DNA from: an uncultured Acidobacteriota bacterium
GTDB lineage: Bacteria > Acidobacteriota > Terriglobia > Bryobacterales > Bryobacteraceae
Length of the DNA stretch: 64,000 nt
Direction: 5' to 3'
NCBI GenBank assembly: GCA_902825945.1
Contig: CADECY010000020.1
Coordinates: 12,755-76,754, forward strand
The position numbers were made by a program, and so were the translations under genes. Below, piece by piece: positions 26,769 through 36,845 of this stretch; the first letter of the stretch is position 1; each line of letters starts with the position of its first letter. Below the pieces are notes generated by a model that saw only the letters and a program-made list of their open reading frames with translations, made no database searches and was not told where the DNA came from.

Positions 26769-29327
26769 TCAGGGTACGTTCACCCAGATCGGCGAACTCC
26801 ACGCTAGATTGCCGTCGGCTTGTTCGACTCGCACGTAGTAGTATTGGCTGCCCTTCGGACTCGTGGTGTCGCGGTACGAGACTGCGTAGTCGCGCGAGTT
26901 CGGCGAGAACTGCGCGAGGTACTTTCCGTTACGAATGATGCTCACCTTGGAGACCGGCCCGGCGCCACGAATCCGCAGCTTGATCTCGGGAACCTGCGGA
27001 GCGCTGAACTCCTCACCCATGAAGTGGCCGCCCATCGAATAGTCGAGCAGGATGTTCTCGGTGGCGCCGTAAGTGCGCCGCGCGCGAATCGCTTCGATGA
27101 GGCCCGCTCGCGTCGAGTCCTGTGAGTAGACCATGGCGAACGAAAGGTGCGTCGCGCCGTGGTCGGAACTGGCGATCACGCCGATGCGGACTCCCTTCTC
27201 CCACGCCTTCCACATGAATCCACCGGGATTGAAGTCGTTGCCGCCGGCGTATCCTCCGCGCGGTTTGTGGGATGCCGGCGCGCCTTCGTGTTCGTAGGAA
27301 TCGCGCGCGGCCTGATAGATCTCGGCGACGGGCTGCACCTTGTCGTCGGTCTCGGTCCAGTCGTTGCCCTGGCTCGTTGCCAGCGTGTGTGGAATCGCGA
27401 TGCCTCCCGTTTGGCGAACGCTGTCGTAGAGCAATTGCGTGTCGTTCTTGGCGAGATCGCCCGCGATGATCGCGTACGTGGACCAGTGCTCGGGCACATC
27501 GGGCCGCGTGAACAGCTTCACAATCGGGATGTTGCGGGTCGCATGGATGATGTTCTTGTGACCCTTCGGCCAGTGCGGAGTCCGTTCGTATCCGAACAGC
27601 GAACTGTAGCGGCCCGGCACGTGATACATCTCCGTCACCTTCTGGATCAGCCACCACCAGTACTCGGAATCGCCGCCCGCGCTGTGATCGGTGATGGCGC
27701 CGTAGTCCATCGCGGCGGCGTCGATCATGTAGCGGAAGAAGTCGAGGATCGATCCGTCATTGCGTCCGCCACCATCGGTCGAAAGCTCGGTGTGGCGATG
27801 GAGGTCGCCCTTGAAGATGCGATAGGTGCGATCGGCGAAGGTCACGCGAACATCGCGCAGAGCCTTGACGTCACCGGCTTCGGACACCGGATCGAGGGTA
27901 TTAGCCGGCGCGGCAGGCGCTTCGCGCGGGACCACTTTGTACGGCCTCGGTTTCGAAATCGGCGTCAACACGCACGACCAGACTTGATTCTGGAGCGGTA
28001 CGTAAATCTGGGTATCGTCGCGATGATCGGAATGCCAGAAGGTCCAGAACTGGCCATTCGGTGCGGGCGCTCCGGCGAGAGTCGAGCTCATGCGATCGCG
28101 GCTGCGCGGCAACTCGGAAGCGGGCAGCCACTCATCTCCGTCGTAATGGGTGACGTACGAACTCAGATACGAGCGAACGCCCATCGCGGTTGGCGTTCGC
28201 GCGGAGTCGACGGCCCATGTCCACGTGGTGTACTTGCTGATCCGATGTTGGAAGAGCAGCCAAATGCGGCCATCGGGATCGCTCACCAACTTCGGATTCA
28301 CCACCCAGTTCTCTTCGCCGGGAATCATCGCGGTAGTCGCAGCCGTGACAGGCTGCATCCACTGTTCGTTTTGCCAGACGGCCATGCGAAGCTGCCGCCG
28401 GTCACCGACCCGCGTTCCCGATTGACGGACGCCGAGGCTGCGTCCGCCGGAATCCTTGGCCCAATTCACGCCAACATCCACGTAGGCGATCCACAGGCGA
28501 TCCTGCTTGTCGTAAGCCGCGGTGGGAGTGATCTCGCCGAACGCCGTATCCGCAACCGCGACCTCCCGCGACCAATCGGCTCCGCGCAGGGTTCGCAGGA
28601 ACACGTCGTAGTTGCCGTTGCGATAGCTGTCCCAGACGACGGCGGCTTCGCCCGCGGAATTGACGGCGACGGCCGGAGTCCAGTCATTCGCGGTGTTCGA
28701 GGTGACCTGATGCGGTTCGCTCCAGCGCCCGTCTTCGCAGTTCCGCAAGAAGATGTCGGACTGGCCATCGCGGAATCCCTGCCAAGTGAGCCAGAGCTTG
28801 CCCTTGCCATCGGCGATGAAGTGATGATTGATGTCGGGCAACGGATGATCGGTCAGGCGAGTGATCTTGCCCCACGCGCCATCCTCCCAGTACGTGGCGT
28901 AGAGATCCCAGTTCGGCTTTTCGCCGTCGCCGCGCGGATATCCGGTCTGTTGCGACCAGACGAACCACGGGCGTCCCTTCGCGTCGATCGCGACTTGCGG
29001 CATCCAGACATCGCCTTCAACGCCGGGAATCGGAAAGCCCGCATACCAGTGCCCGCCAGCGAATCGCCGGGCGTGTACTTCGTCGCGCAATCCGCTGTAG
29101 GAGGCCCACGTGACCCACACGTCGCCGTTCTTGCCGATGGCGGCGGAAGGGAAATCGTTTTGCCGCGCTGTGTCGCCGAGCGGCAAAACTCCCGTCATCC
29201 ATGCGGTGCGGCCGCCCAGACCGGCTTGGCCGAGCGAAGGTCCGGGAGTGTTCGGAGCATCGAGCGGAAGCGGAGCCACCTGCGCGAAGGCGGTGACGGC
29301 GAGGAAGAGAATCGGTATCGGTCGCAT
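26769..29327 (-). CDS. Secreted beta-propeller plus PHP/DUF3604-like phosphoesterase domain protein
   Basis: About 852 residues. A signal peptide (MRPIPILFLAVTAFAQ) precedes an N-terminal half of repeated sialidase/propeller blades ('DVWVTWASYSG', 'LWLTWQGFRDGQSDIFLR', 'AVVWDSYRNGNYDVFLR'). From about residue 508 there is a PHP-like metal site, 'GDLHRHTELSTDG', then 'YGAITDHSAGGDSEY', typical of DUF3604. The substrate is unknown. The ATG at 29327 follows the upstream receptor's TGA by two bases; a TTG at 29333 overlaps that stop. It is therefore in one operon with the receptor and may process what the receptor imports. Confidence 0.75.
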   Translation of the reverse strand: MRPIPILFLAVTAFAQVAPLPLDAPNTPGPSLGQAGLGGRTAWMTGVLPLGDTARQNDFPSAAIGKNGDVWVTWASYSGLRDEVHARRFAGGHWYAGFPIPGVEGDVWMPQVAIDAKGRPWFVWSQQTGYPRGDGEKPNWDLYATYWEDGAWGKITRLTDHPLPDINHHFIADGKGKLWLTWQGFRDGQSDIFLRNCEDGRWSEPHQVTSNTANDWTPAVAVNSAGEAAVVWDSYRNGNYDVFLRTLRGADWSREVAVADTAFGEITPTAAYDKQDRLWIAYVDVGVNWAKDSGGRSLGVRQSGTRVGDRRQLRMAVWQNEQWMQPVTAATTAMIPGEENWVVNPKLVSDPDGRIWLLFQHRISKYTTWTWAVDSARTPTAMGVRSYLSSYVTHYDGDEWLPASELPRSRDRMSSTLAGAPAPNGQFWTFWHSDHRDDTQIYVPLQNQVWSCVLTPISKPRPYKVVPREAPAAPANTLDPVSEAGDVKALRDVRVTFADRTYRIFKGDLHRHTELSTDGGGRNDGSILDFFRYMIDAAAMDYGAITDHSAGGDSEYWWWLIQKVTEMYHVPGRYSSLFGYERTPHWPKGHKNIIHATRNIPIVKLFTRPDVPEHWSTYAIIAGDLAKNDTQLLYDSVRQTGGIAIPHTLATSQGNDWTETDDKVQPVAEIYQAARDSYEHEGAPASHKPRGGYAGGNDFNPGGFMWKAWEKGVRIGVIASSDHGATHLSFAMVYSQDSTRAGLIEAIRARRTYGATENILLDYSMGGHFMGEEFSAPQVPEIKLRIRGAGPVSKVSIIRNGKYLAQFSPNSRDYAVSYRDTTSPKGSQYYYVRVEQADGNLAWSSPIWVNVP

Positions 29328-29329
29328 CT

Positions 29330-32300
29330 TCAAAGATATAGTTTCAGGCCGAACTGGACTTGGCGAGGAGCGTTCGCTTGGCCGCCGATCACGCCGAAGT
29401 TGCCGGCTCCGAAGTTCAAGCCGGGGAGGCCGAAGTTCGGTGTGTTGGTCAGATTGAAGAACTCCGCCCGGAACTCGACGCGGCGTGCTTCACCGAACGG
29501 GAACTCCTTGAACAGCGAGAAGTCGATGTTGCGCTCGCCCGGTGCGCGAACATTCGGTAGAGTTCGCGGACCATTGCCAAAGGTGAAGGGGGCGGGCTGC
29601 GCGAAGGCCGCGACGCTGAACCATTGCGCGAGCTTCTCCGATGTCGAGCGCGAACCGGAGAGCGCCGGGTTGCCCACGATGTTGGGGCGCTGCAGCGAGT
29701 TGAACGCTCCGGCGTTGTTCTGAGCTGTGATCGGTAGCGCGAGGCCGGTGGCGATGGTCGCGATTCCGTTGATCTGCCATCCGCCGAGCACGTGGCTCAC
29801 GGCAACGGGCCACGATCCGCCCCAGCGGCGTTTTCGGCCGAACGGAAGGTCGTAGAGATAGCTGAATACGAGCCGTTGCGCGATATCCTGCGGCGAGATC
29901 GATCGTTCGGCGCGGCGGTAGAAGGCGTCCTGGTGGGCTGACTCGAGTCCGCCAGCACCCACGCCCACGCTATCGTCGATCAGTTTGCCCGACGTGTAGG
30001 AAAGCAGGAACGTCGCGCCTTGCGCGATTTCCTTCTGCACGCGCAACTGCAGTGCGTGATATGTCGAGCTGGCCGAAGTGGGGCGGAAGTTGGTGACGTT
30101 GCCGTACTGCGGAAACTGGCGTAGCAACTGTCCGCGCGTGACTTCGGCACCCGCGATCGGCCCGCTCGAGATCAGGCCGAGAAAGGGGTTCGGAACCCGC
30201 TGCTGCAGCGCCGCGCCCTGCGACAATAATTCCGGCCGCAATTGATTCATCTCCCAACCGCCGTCTGTGAGCTTGGTGCCTTTGTTCCCGACGTAGGCAA
30301 CCTCGGCGGCAATGCGTCCGGGAAGTTCGCGTTGGAGGTTCACGTTCCACTGCTGGACATAGGATGAGCGGATGGAGACGCGATCAATCGAATCGGGTTG
30401 GTTCTGACCAACGTTGGTGAGCAAGCCGAGGCGGTTTCCCGTTGGCAGCGTGAGCCCGCGCGGAAACGGATTGCTGATCAGGTTCTCGGGCCGCAATCCA
30501 TCGATCGAGGCCACCCACTGCGACTGCGTCGAAAAGCCTTCCGAAGCGCGTGCGTTGCCCGCCATTCCGACATAGGGAGGATAGAAGACGCCGTAACCCG
30601 CGCGAACCGCCGACTTCGAATCGATCGAGTAGGCGAGCCCGAATCTCGGCCCGAAGTTGTTCCGATCGGTGGGATAGTGGCTGTCGCCGTCGATGCCCTG
30701 GAACCGGACGCCACCGCGGAGGCCGGGCATGCGCGCCGCGGCGGCGAGGGGCGAAGCGACATCGTAGTCGAACCAGGTGAGCTGACTGAAGCGGTCGCGT
30801 TTGCCTTGCTCGAGGTCATAGCGGAGCCCGAGGTTGAACGTCAGCCGGCGGGTGATCTTGAAGTCGTCCTGGACGTAGAGCGCCGTGTAGAGGTTCGACG
30901 TGAAGACGCTCGGCAGAATCTGCACGAATCCGCTGGCGCCGGTTCCGAGGAGCAGGCTAGCGACGCCATCACCGAGGTTCGCCGCGGCGACGTTCGGATT
31001 CGGGCCCTGGGTGAATGCGCGGTTGAACTGGTAGTTGCCGTTGGTGTCCTGCTTGAGGTTCGAACCGACTTGGTTCAGGCGCTGGTCGAGCCCTGCCTTG
31101 ATCGTGTGACGGCCTTTGACGATCGTGGCGCTGGCGGCGAGCGAATAGGTCTGGAACGTTTCGAGCGGCGAAGAGAAGACCTGACCGAGCGCATTGTAGC
31201 CAGCCGCGTTGAACGTGGGGAATCCGATGGGACGCAATGTCTGCGTCTCGAGCGATCGCGGCATGCCGAGCGTGGTGTAGCTGAAGTCCTGGGGCACTGG
31301 AGGCGGCGAATCCTGCGTGACGGTGCTGAAGCCCGCGCGCACGTTGAGCACGAGCGAAGGCGACTGGACTCGCGTGTAGTCGGCTCGGCCGTTCCAACTC
31401 GGAATCCGGAATCCGCTCGTTTGAAAGCTCGTGTAGGCGATGTTGCGGTAGTAGTTCGGTTCCGTGCGAACGGACTTGCGATAGCTCATTCCGGCGAAGA
31501 GGCGGTTGCGATCGCTCGCGTTCCAGTCGACCTTGGTGTCGAGTTGATTGACGTCGAACGGATCCGAGGCCTGGGCGAAGTAGTTGTTCACGCCCGTGCA
31601 GGAATCGCCGGGCTGATTCGGGACCGGATAGTATTCCACGACCTTTGCGCCCACCGGATCGAATCGAGACGAGGGAACACGCCCGCCCGGGAAAGCGTCG
31701 CGAATGAAACCGCCGGCTGGATTGGCGCGGGTGGAGAACGGATCGAAGATCTGCATCGGTGCACACTGCGCGCCCACGCGCTTGGATGATTGCGAGAAGT
31801 CGCCCAGGCGCTCGAGCCGCGTGGGAAAGGTTCCGATGAAGGTGCCGGCTTGGCGCTGGCGCAGGCCCTCGTAGTTGGCGAAGAAGAATGCCTTGTCGCG
31901 CACGATCGGGCCCCCGCCCGCCACGCCGTACTGATTCCGCTTGAAGCTGGGCAACGCCGCGCCCGCGCGATTGGCGAAGAAGCTGTTGGCGTCGAGCTTG
32001 CTGTTACGCAGGAATTCGTAGAAGACACCGTGAAACTGATTGGTGCCGGAGCGCAACACCATATTGAGCACGCCGCCGTTGGTGCGCCCGTACTCAGCCG
32101 AGTAGCTGTTGGTTTGGACCTTGAACTCCTGCAGCGCATCTGGCGAGGGAAACGCCGCGTACGATAGGAAGCCATTCGAGGCGGGCGGAGAGTTGCTCAC
32201 GCCATCGAGGAACAGATCGTTCATGTTCGCGCGGCCGCCGTTGATTCGGAAGCTCGATGCGCGATTGAACTGGTCACTGAAGGCCGTGGTCGGAACGAAT

Positions 32301-32782
32301 CCGGGAACGAGATAGGCGAGCCGCAGCGGATTGCGCGAGTTCAACGGCATGTCGAGAATTTGTTTCGAGGAGACGACGGTGCCGAGCGCGGCGGTTCCGC
32401 TCTCGACCGTGGGCGCCGCGGCGCTCACCTCGATCGCTTCGGCAACGGCTCCGACTTCGAGCACGAAGTCGAGGCGGGCGACCTGATCGACTACGAGTGT
32501 GAGTCCGGACTGGGTCAGCGCGCGGAAGCCGTCCTTGCGCACGGTGACGCGATAGTTGCCCGGGGGCAGTAGCGTGATGGCGAAGTATCCGGCGTCATTC
32601 GAGGCGGCGCGGCGCTGGAGTCCGGTGTCGGTTCCGGTGACCGACACCTCGGCGCCGGGAATCACCGCTTGCGAAGTGTCGGTGACGCGGCCCGTGACCT
32701 GGGCCGTGGGAGTTTGAGCCGCAAGCAAGGTGGCAAACCCAAGAGCAAGCGAAACGACACGCGCGGGCGCTGTGGGTCTCAT
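29330..32782 (-). CDS. Oar-like TonB-dependent outer-membrane receptor
   Basis: A 1150-residue receptor. A signal peptide (about 1-22) precedes a carboxypeptidase-regulatory-like fold ('GRVTDTSQAVIPGAEVSV ... GYFAITLLPPGNYRVTV', about 30-115), a plug ('DMPLNSRN', 'INGGRANMNDLFLDGVSN') and a large beta barrel. The barrel ends in the classic terminal strand 'RQVQFGLKLYL' with an aromatic/Leu end. It probably takes up or binds a large organic ligand together with TonB; no TonB genes lie in the window. It precedes, and is almost coupled to, the PHP/propeller gene. It diverges from the enolase-superfamily gene across 177 bases. Confidence 0.9.
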   Translation of the reverse strand: MRPTAPARVVSLALGFATLLAAQTPTAQVTGRVTDTSQAVIPGAEVSVTGTDTGLQRRAASNDAGYFAITLLPPGNYRVTVRKDGFRALTQSGLTLVVDQVARLDFVLEVGAVAEAIEVSAAAPTVESGTAALGTVVSSKQILDMPLNSRNPLRLAYLVPGFVPTTAFSDQFNRASSFRINGGRANMNDLFLDGVSNSPPASNGFLSYAAFPSPDALQEFKVQTNSYSAEYGRTNGGVLNMVLRSGTNQFHGVFYEFLRNSKLDANSFFANRAGAALPSFKRNQYGVAGGGPIVRDKAFFFANYEGLRQRQAGTFIGTFPTRLERLGDFSQSSKRVGAQCAPMQIFDPFSTRANPAGGFIRDAFPGGRVPSSRFDPVGAKVVEYYPVPNQPGDSCTGVNNYFAQASDPFDVNQLDTKVDWNASDRNRLFAGMSYRKSVRTEPNYYRNIAYTSFQTSGFRIPSWNGRADYTRVQSPSLVLNVRAGFSTVTQDSPPPVPQDFSYTTLGMPRSLETQTLRPIGFPTFNAAGYNALGQVFSSPLETFQTYSLAASATIVKGRHTIKAGLDQRLNQVGSNLKQDTNGNYQFNRAFTQGPNPNVAAANLGDGVASLLLGTGASGFVQILPSVFTSNLYTALYVQDDFKITRRLTFNLGLRYDLEQGKRDRFSQLTWFDYDVASPLAAAARMPGLRGGVRFQGIDGDSHYPTDRNNFGPRFGLAYSIDSKSAVRAGYGVFYPPYVGMAGNARASEGFSTQSQWVASIDGLRPENLISNPFPRGLTLPTGNRLGLLTNVGQNQPDSIDRVSIRSSYVQQWNVNLQRELPGRIAAEVAYVGNKGTKLTDGGWEMNQLRPELLSQGAALQQRVPNPFLGLISSGPIAGAEVTRGQLLRQFPQYGNVTNFRPTSASSTYHALQLRVQKEIAQGATFLLSYTSGKLIDDSVGVGAGGLESAHQDAFYRRAERSISPQDIAQRLVFSYLYDLPFGRKRRWGGSWPVAVSHVLGGWQINGIATIATGLALPITAQNNAGAFNSLQRPNIVGNPALSGSRSTSEKLAQWFSVAAFAQPAPFTFGNGPRTLPNVRAPGERNIDFSLFKEFPFGEARRVEFRAEFFNLTNTPNFGLPGLNFGAGNFGVIGGQANAPRQVQFGLKLYL

Positions 32783-32959
32783 TGGGACATTGGATCACGC
32801 TTTCGCGTTATTGGCAACGCAGGCCGTCGGCCGCGGATCGCGGAAAAGGTCCGGCCAGAACCGGAGCTGGCTCTTCGCGCCGGTACGAACAGAACTGCGA
32901 GAAGCAAGGCGCGGTGCGGACCGAGAGCCAGTGTGGCGGGAATCTGAGATACTGTCACC

Positions 32960-34081
32960 ATGAATGAGTTGACCCGCCGGGACCTGCTTCGCCGCGCCGC
33001 CGTTTCGGGAGCGGCCGTATTGGCGCCGCATGCCGCCAAGGCGGCGGTCAAGACGCGCTTCACCAAGTACGAAGTGTTTCCCACGAGCATTCCGATGGCC
33101 GAGCGCGTGCGTGCCGCCTGGGAGGAAAGCTACCGGCTGCAGGGAACATTTCAAACCCACTACAGCGCCGTATTCGTAAGGCTGCATACGGACGACGGGC
33201 TCACCGGAATCTGCGAAGCGCTCACCAGCGCGGCGCAGGCGGAAGCGATCGCCAAGCGAATGATCGGCCACTCACCGGTCGAGTACTTTCAGGACGACTC
33301 GATTCAGGGGCTGCTCATGGCGGTCCACGACATTCTCGGACAGGCGGCCGGCATGACGGTGGCGCGCCTGCTTTCGGCCTCGCCGAAGAGCCGGATCGAG
33401 CATACGTGGTGGACGCATTGCCTTCCGCCGGACCTGATGGCATCGGAGGCGAAACTTGCCGCCAGCCTCGGCTATCGCGTCCACAAGGTCAAGGCAAGGC
33501 CGTGGCAGGATCCGCTGGCGCAAGCCGCCGCGATGTGCGCCGTGGTTCCGAAGGAGTACCGGATCTGGGCGGACGCGAACGCGAGTTGGGGCTCACCCAG
33601 CCGCGCGCTCCACTTCATCAACGGATTGGCGAAGCACCCGAACTACTTCGCCGTCGAGTCTCCGGTGCAGTACCGCAATGTGGAGTCATTCCGCGCGTTG
33701 AAGGGCAAGTCACCTTTGAAGATCGCCGAGCACATGGGCGATGACCCCATGACGTTCATCAACGAGGGACTGCTGCAGGCGTTCGTGATCGGCGGTCCTC
33801 TGGGCCGCACGATGGCGAAACGCGCGCTGATGGCGGAGGCAACGCAGGTTCCGTTGTGGGTGGAATACGCGACGCAAAGCGGCATCGCGCAGGTGTATCA
33901 GGCGCAGCAAGCGGCAGCCTACCCAGGCATCGAGTATTGCATCACGGTGACGCACTGCCTTGCCGACGATCTGATGGTGGAGCCGTTCCAGATGCAGGCG
34001 GGATACTACTCGGTTCCCAAGGCGCCGGGTCTCGGCGCGACGCTGGACATGGCCGCGGTGGACAAGTACAGAGTGAAGTAG
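32960..34081 (+). CDS. Enolase-superfamily (mandelate racemase/muconate lactonizing-like) protein, Tat-exported
   Basis: A 373-residue protein. The twin-arginine signal 'TRRDLLRRAAV' (5-15) and an Ala-rich stretch precede an enolase-superfamily barrel. The base residues KVK are at 176-178. Metal ligands fit Asp205 ('WADAN'), Glu233 ('AVESP') and Glu257 ('IAEHM'). The fold abstracts a proton alpha to a carboxylate, and the substrate (probably a sugar acid) cannot be named. Export of an enolase-superfamily enzyme is uncommon but seen in Acidobacteria and Planctomycetes. Confidence 0.8.
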   Translation: MNELTRRDLLRRAAVSGAAVLAPHAAKAAVKTRFTKYEVFPTSIPMAERVRAAWEESYRLQGTFQTHYSAVFVRLHTDDGLTGICEALTSAAQAEAIAKRMIGHSPVEYFQDDSIQGLLMAVHDILGQAAGMTVARLLSASPKSRIEHTWWTHCLPPDLMASEAKLAASLGYRVHKVKARPWQDPLAQAAAMCAVVPKEYRIWADANASWGSPSRALHFINGLAKHPNYFAVESPVQYRNVESFRALKGKSPLKIAEHMGDDPMTFINEGLLQAFVIGGPLGRTMAKRALMAEATQVPLWVEYATQSGIAQVYQAQQAAAYPGIEYCITVTHCLADDLMVEPFQMQAGYYSVPKAPGLGATLDMAAVDKYRVK

Positions 34082-34289
34082 CGCGCTTCGGATTGGGGAA
34101 AGGTTCGATCGCGGAGGTGATCGCTTGGCTTCGGTCATGGCGATGTAGATCTGGCCGAGATGGGTGAAGACACTTCGGGTGTCCGATCGGTTTGTGGGTC
34201 AGCTATTGGGCTGCCGGGAGCTTGACTGTTCCGCGGCGGGGTCTGCGGGATGAAGGCGCGTCCGCGATGACCGGCCGAGCGCCGCGCCC

Positions 34290-35672
34290 TCACGGCTCAC
34301 CGTAGAACTGCTTGCGGGTCTCCGGACGGAGATCATAGATGTGGTCCGGCCAGAGCGGCGGCAGCATTTGGCTGTTCCAGTTCCGGCGCGCGTTCTCGAG
34401 CCGGGCCAGGATCTTCGGCTCGCGTGCGGCGAGATTGTTCGATTCCGGGGCGTCGGTATCGAGATCGTAGAGCTCCGGTGGCTTGCCTTCGGCCTGGAAG
34501 AGCTTCCAGCGTCCTTCGCGAACGGCGAAGAACTTTCCGCCGAACGTCCGCCAGTGCAAGGTGCGGGCTGGAAGCTTCGCGGACTTGCCCTGGACGTACG
34601 GCATCAGGTTGACGCCATCGAGCTTCCGGTCTTTCGGGACATCCATCCCGGCGGCCGACAGGATCGTGGGAAACATGTCGAGCGCGCTCACGGGATCGGT
34701 CAGCGTCTTGCCGCCGGGAATGCGGCCCGCCCAGTTCATGAGGAACGGCACGCGGATGCCGCCTTCGTACAGAGTCCGCTTGGTGCCGCGCAGCGGATGG
34801 TTGTTCGACGAATTGTCGCGTGGACCGCCGTTGTCGCTCAAAAACACGAACAGCGTGTCCTGTTCCCGGCCCTGATCGCGGACGGCGGAGACCACCTTGC
34901 CCACCGAATCGTCGAGGGTGGCCATCATCGCGGCATAGGCACGGCGCTTGGGATCGGCGATCGAGGAGAACTTGTCGAGCCACTCGGGTGTGATCTGCAG
35001 CGGGCTGTGCGGTGCGTTGAACGCCAGGTACAGGAAGAACGGATCACGCGGATGGCGCCGCACGAATGCCGAGGACTCGCGACCGAGCGCCGTGGTGAGG
35101 TACTCCTTCTCCGCGATCGGCTTGCCGTCCTCACGATGGATGGGCAGCAACAGTTCCTTCTTGCGCTCGTCCGGCGAGCCGGGATTCAGGTAGTCATGCC
35201 CGCCACCCACGAAGCCGTACATCTCGCGGAAGCCGCGTTTGGTGGGATGAAACTTCGGATGCGCGCCCAGGTGCCATTTGCCGATGACGCCGGTCGCGTA
35301 GCCGTTGGACGAGAGAACATCGGCCAACGTGCGCTCGCTGAGCGGAAGCCCCTTGACCGGATCCTCGATATCGAACAGCATATTGTTCTCGTGTCCGAAG
35401 CGGTGCTGATAGCGGCCCGTGAGAAGGCCCGCTCGGCTCGGGCTGCAGAACGGATGGGTGACGTAGCCGTTGGAAAAGCGGACTCCGCCGCGTGCCAGCG
35501 CGTCGAGGTGCGGGGTCTTGATGTCGCTCGAGCCCTGGAATCCGGCGTCGGAGTAACCTTGGTCGTCGGAGACGATCAACACGATGTTCGGGCGCTTGGG
35601 TGATTGGGCCCTCGAGAGCAACGAGAGCGGCGCGCACGCGGCCGTTCGCAACAGATTCCGGCGGAGGATCAT
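34290..35672 (-). CDS. Sulfatase
   Basis: A 460-residue arylsulfatase-type enzyme. The start at 35672 (MILRRNLLRTAACAPL) gives a Tat/Sec-like signal, and the 32 extra upstream codons look non-coding. 'NIVLIVSDDQGYSD' provides the first metal acids. Cys76 in CSPSR is the residue converted to formylglycine, with 'AGLLTGRYQHRFG' following. 'GVIGKWHLG' and 'LFVFLSDNGG' complete the active site. It removes sulfate esters, probably from polysaccharides, outside the cytoplasm. No sulfatase-maturation gene is nearby. Confidence 0.9.
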   Translation of the reverse strand: MILRRNLLRTAACAPLSLLSRAQSPKRPNIVLIVSDDQGYSDAGFQGSSDIKTPHLDALARGGVRFSNGYVTHPFCSPSRAGLLTGRYQHRFGHENNMLFDIEDPVKGLPLSERTLADVLSSNGYATGVIGKWHLGAHPKFHPTKRGFREMYGFVGGGHDYLNPGSPDERKKELLLPIHREDGKPIAEKEYLTTALGRESSAFVRRHPRDPFFLYLAFNAPHSPLQITPEWLDKFSSIADPKRRAYAAMMATLDDSVGKVVSAVRDQGREQDTLFVFLSDNGGPRDNSSNNHPLRGTKRTLYEGGIRVPFLMNWAGRIPGGKTLTDPVSALDMFPTILSAAGMDVPKDRKLDGVNLMPYVQGKSAKLPARTLHWRTFGGKFFAVREGRWKLFQAEGKPPELYDLDTDAPESNNLAAREPKILARLENARRNWNSQMLPPLWPDHIYDLRPETRKQFYGEP

Positions 35673-35701
35673 CCTGGCATCGTACACCAGATCGCACCCG
35701 G

Positions 35702-36724
35702 CTATTTGGCGCAGAGCACGTAGATCCGCAACGTTTGCGATCGAACCGACGAGTTGGCGCCGTAACACATCCAGGTGTGTTCGGAGTCCAAGGGATCGGG
35801 TCCGCTATAGGTTACTGTTGGAGCGGCATCCAACGCCCGCGAGTAAAAAGGGAACCCACAACCGCCGCTCACCAATTTCGGCATGTCGGAGGGGCACGAG
35901 AGAAAATACTTGGGGATGGTCAAGGTTCCCGTCTCAATATCGCGGACCTGGGAACCAGACAGCGTGATGCCCGGCCCTGTGGCACCGGCTGGCCCGGTCG
36001 CTCCCACGGGTCCAACAGGCCCGGTGGCGCCCCGGGCACCCGTAGCTCCAACCGGACCAGTTGCTCCCACGGGTCCAGCAGTTCCGGTGGGGCCTGGGGT
36101 ACCCGTTGCTCCAACCGCTCCAGTCGCACCGGTAGCCCCCACAGCCCCCTGAGGCCCTGCCGGGCCAGCAAGGACGATCTCGAGTTCGGCGGGGTGGCTG
36201 GTGGTCGTGCTTTCCTTGGAGTCGATAAAGACAGTGTTCGCCGCGCTGACGATGAAGGCCATGCTCGAGGGGGCGGCCAACTTCGCCGCATCCTTCACCT
36301 GCTGGGTGACGTCGAAGTAAACCCACACAGCGGGCCGAGTGACCTCTCCTTGCGAGAGAGGGCCAGCGAGCGCGGCGGGTTGCGAGCTCCAGGAAACGGT
36401 GGCCTCGTCCCAAAGCGGTGACACCAGCCCCGCCGTTACCACGGTGGGTGGGGTGTTGACGCGATTGAAGAACACTTTCAAATAGGCTTTTGAAACCGAG
36501 TCTTGCCCGGTGATCGGGATCTTGGAGAGGTCGAAGTGGAGAAGCGCTTTCGCCTGAGGGCCCGCCTGAAGCTGAGGCAGCCCGCCGAAGTTGGACTGGG
36601 GCAAGCTCGCGTCGACAGTAGCGTCGGCGATCAGTTGGGCTTCCGCGCCCGGCAGATGGAAGAAGGCACCCGTTGACAGGACTGCGAGGACGAATCGGCT
36701 TTGTCGAATGAGGTGGAGATTCAT
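35702..36724 (-). CDS. Secreted DNRLRE-like protein with collagen-like Gly-X-Y region
   Basis: A 340-residue protein. A signal peptide (about 1-29) is followed by a DNRLRE/CBM-like beta domain ('[15 protein letters not shown]', '[11 protein letters not shown]', '[11 protein letters not shown]'). Residues 187-252 are uninterrupted Gly-X-Y triplets rich in Gly-Ala-Thr and Gly-Pro-Val, capable of a collagen triple helix. A Cys-containing C-terminal head (about 258-340: 'FLSCPSDM', 'GGCGFPF', 'TWMCYG', 'VLCAK') has five cysteines. The overall plan, a stalk with a head domain, resembles bacterial surface collagens or phage-type fibres. The function is unknown. Confidence 0.75.
   Translation of the reverse strand: MNLHLIRQSRFVLAVLSTGAFFHLPGAEAQLIADATVDASLPQSNFGGLPQLQAGPQAKALLHFDLSKIPITGQDSVSKAYLKVFFNRVNTPPTVVTAGLVSPLWDEATVSWSSQPAALAGPLSQGEVTRPAVWVYFDVTQQVKDAAKLAAPSSMAFIVSAANTVFIDSKESTTTSHPAELEIVLAGPAGPQGAVGATGATGAVGATGTPGPTGTAGPVGATGPVGATGARGATGPVGPVGATGPAGATGPGITLSGSQVRDIETGTLTIPKYFLSCPSDMPKLVSGGCGFPFYSRALDAAPTVTYSGPDPLDSEHTWMCYGANSSVRSQTLRIYVLCAK
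35969..36166 (-). repeat. Collagen-like Gly-X-Y coding repeat
   Basis: Twenty-two consecutive triplets with Gly in the first position, encoded by GC-rich near-repeats of 9 and 18 bases. Thr in the third position is frequent, as in bacterial collagens that lack hydroxyproline. Such repeats expand and contract readily. Confidence 0.85.
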
Positions 36725-36795
36725 GGGAGTTGATGTTCCTGAACTGGAGAACGTCTTCCCGCTGACAACACTCTCACGGCTGACTCAGTTTTCGC

Positions 36796-36821
36796 AAAAA
36801 AAGCCCAGGTCTCCCCGGGCT
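36796..36821 (-). terminator. Intrinsic terminator of the Oar-like receptor gene
   Basis: On the minus strand AGCCC/GGGCT arms, extended by GG/CC inside a one-base mismatch, form a hairpin followed by seven T (plus-strand A 36796-36802). It starts 25 bases after the receptor stop codon at 36846. On the plus strand the hairpin is followed by only four T. Confidence 0.8.
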
Positions 36822-36845
36822 CTTTTCGCGAACGGCGGAAGCCGT

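Noticed and set aside
27147-29723. 858-codon open frame antisense to the propeller/PHP gene
   Set aside because: Same antisense artefact. The minus-strand protein has a signal peptide, blade repeats and a PHP site, while the plus frame has none.
34082-34289. Minus-strand frame reading 'VFTHLGQIYIAMTEAK' after the enolase-superfamily gene
   Set aside because: It looks somewhat protein-like and may be a fragment of a dead gene, but it is too short and has no family match I can name.
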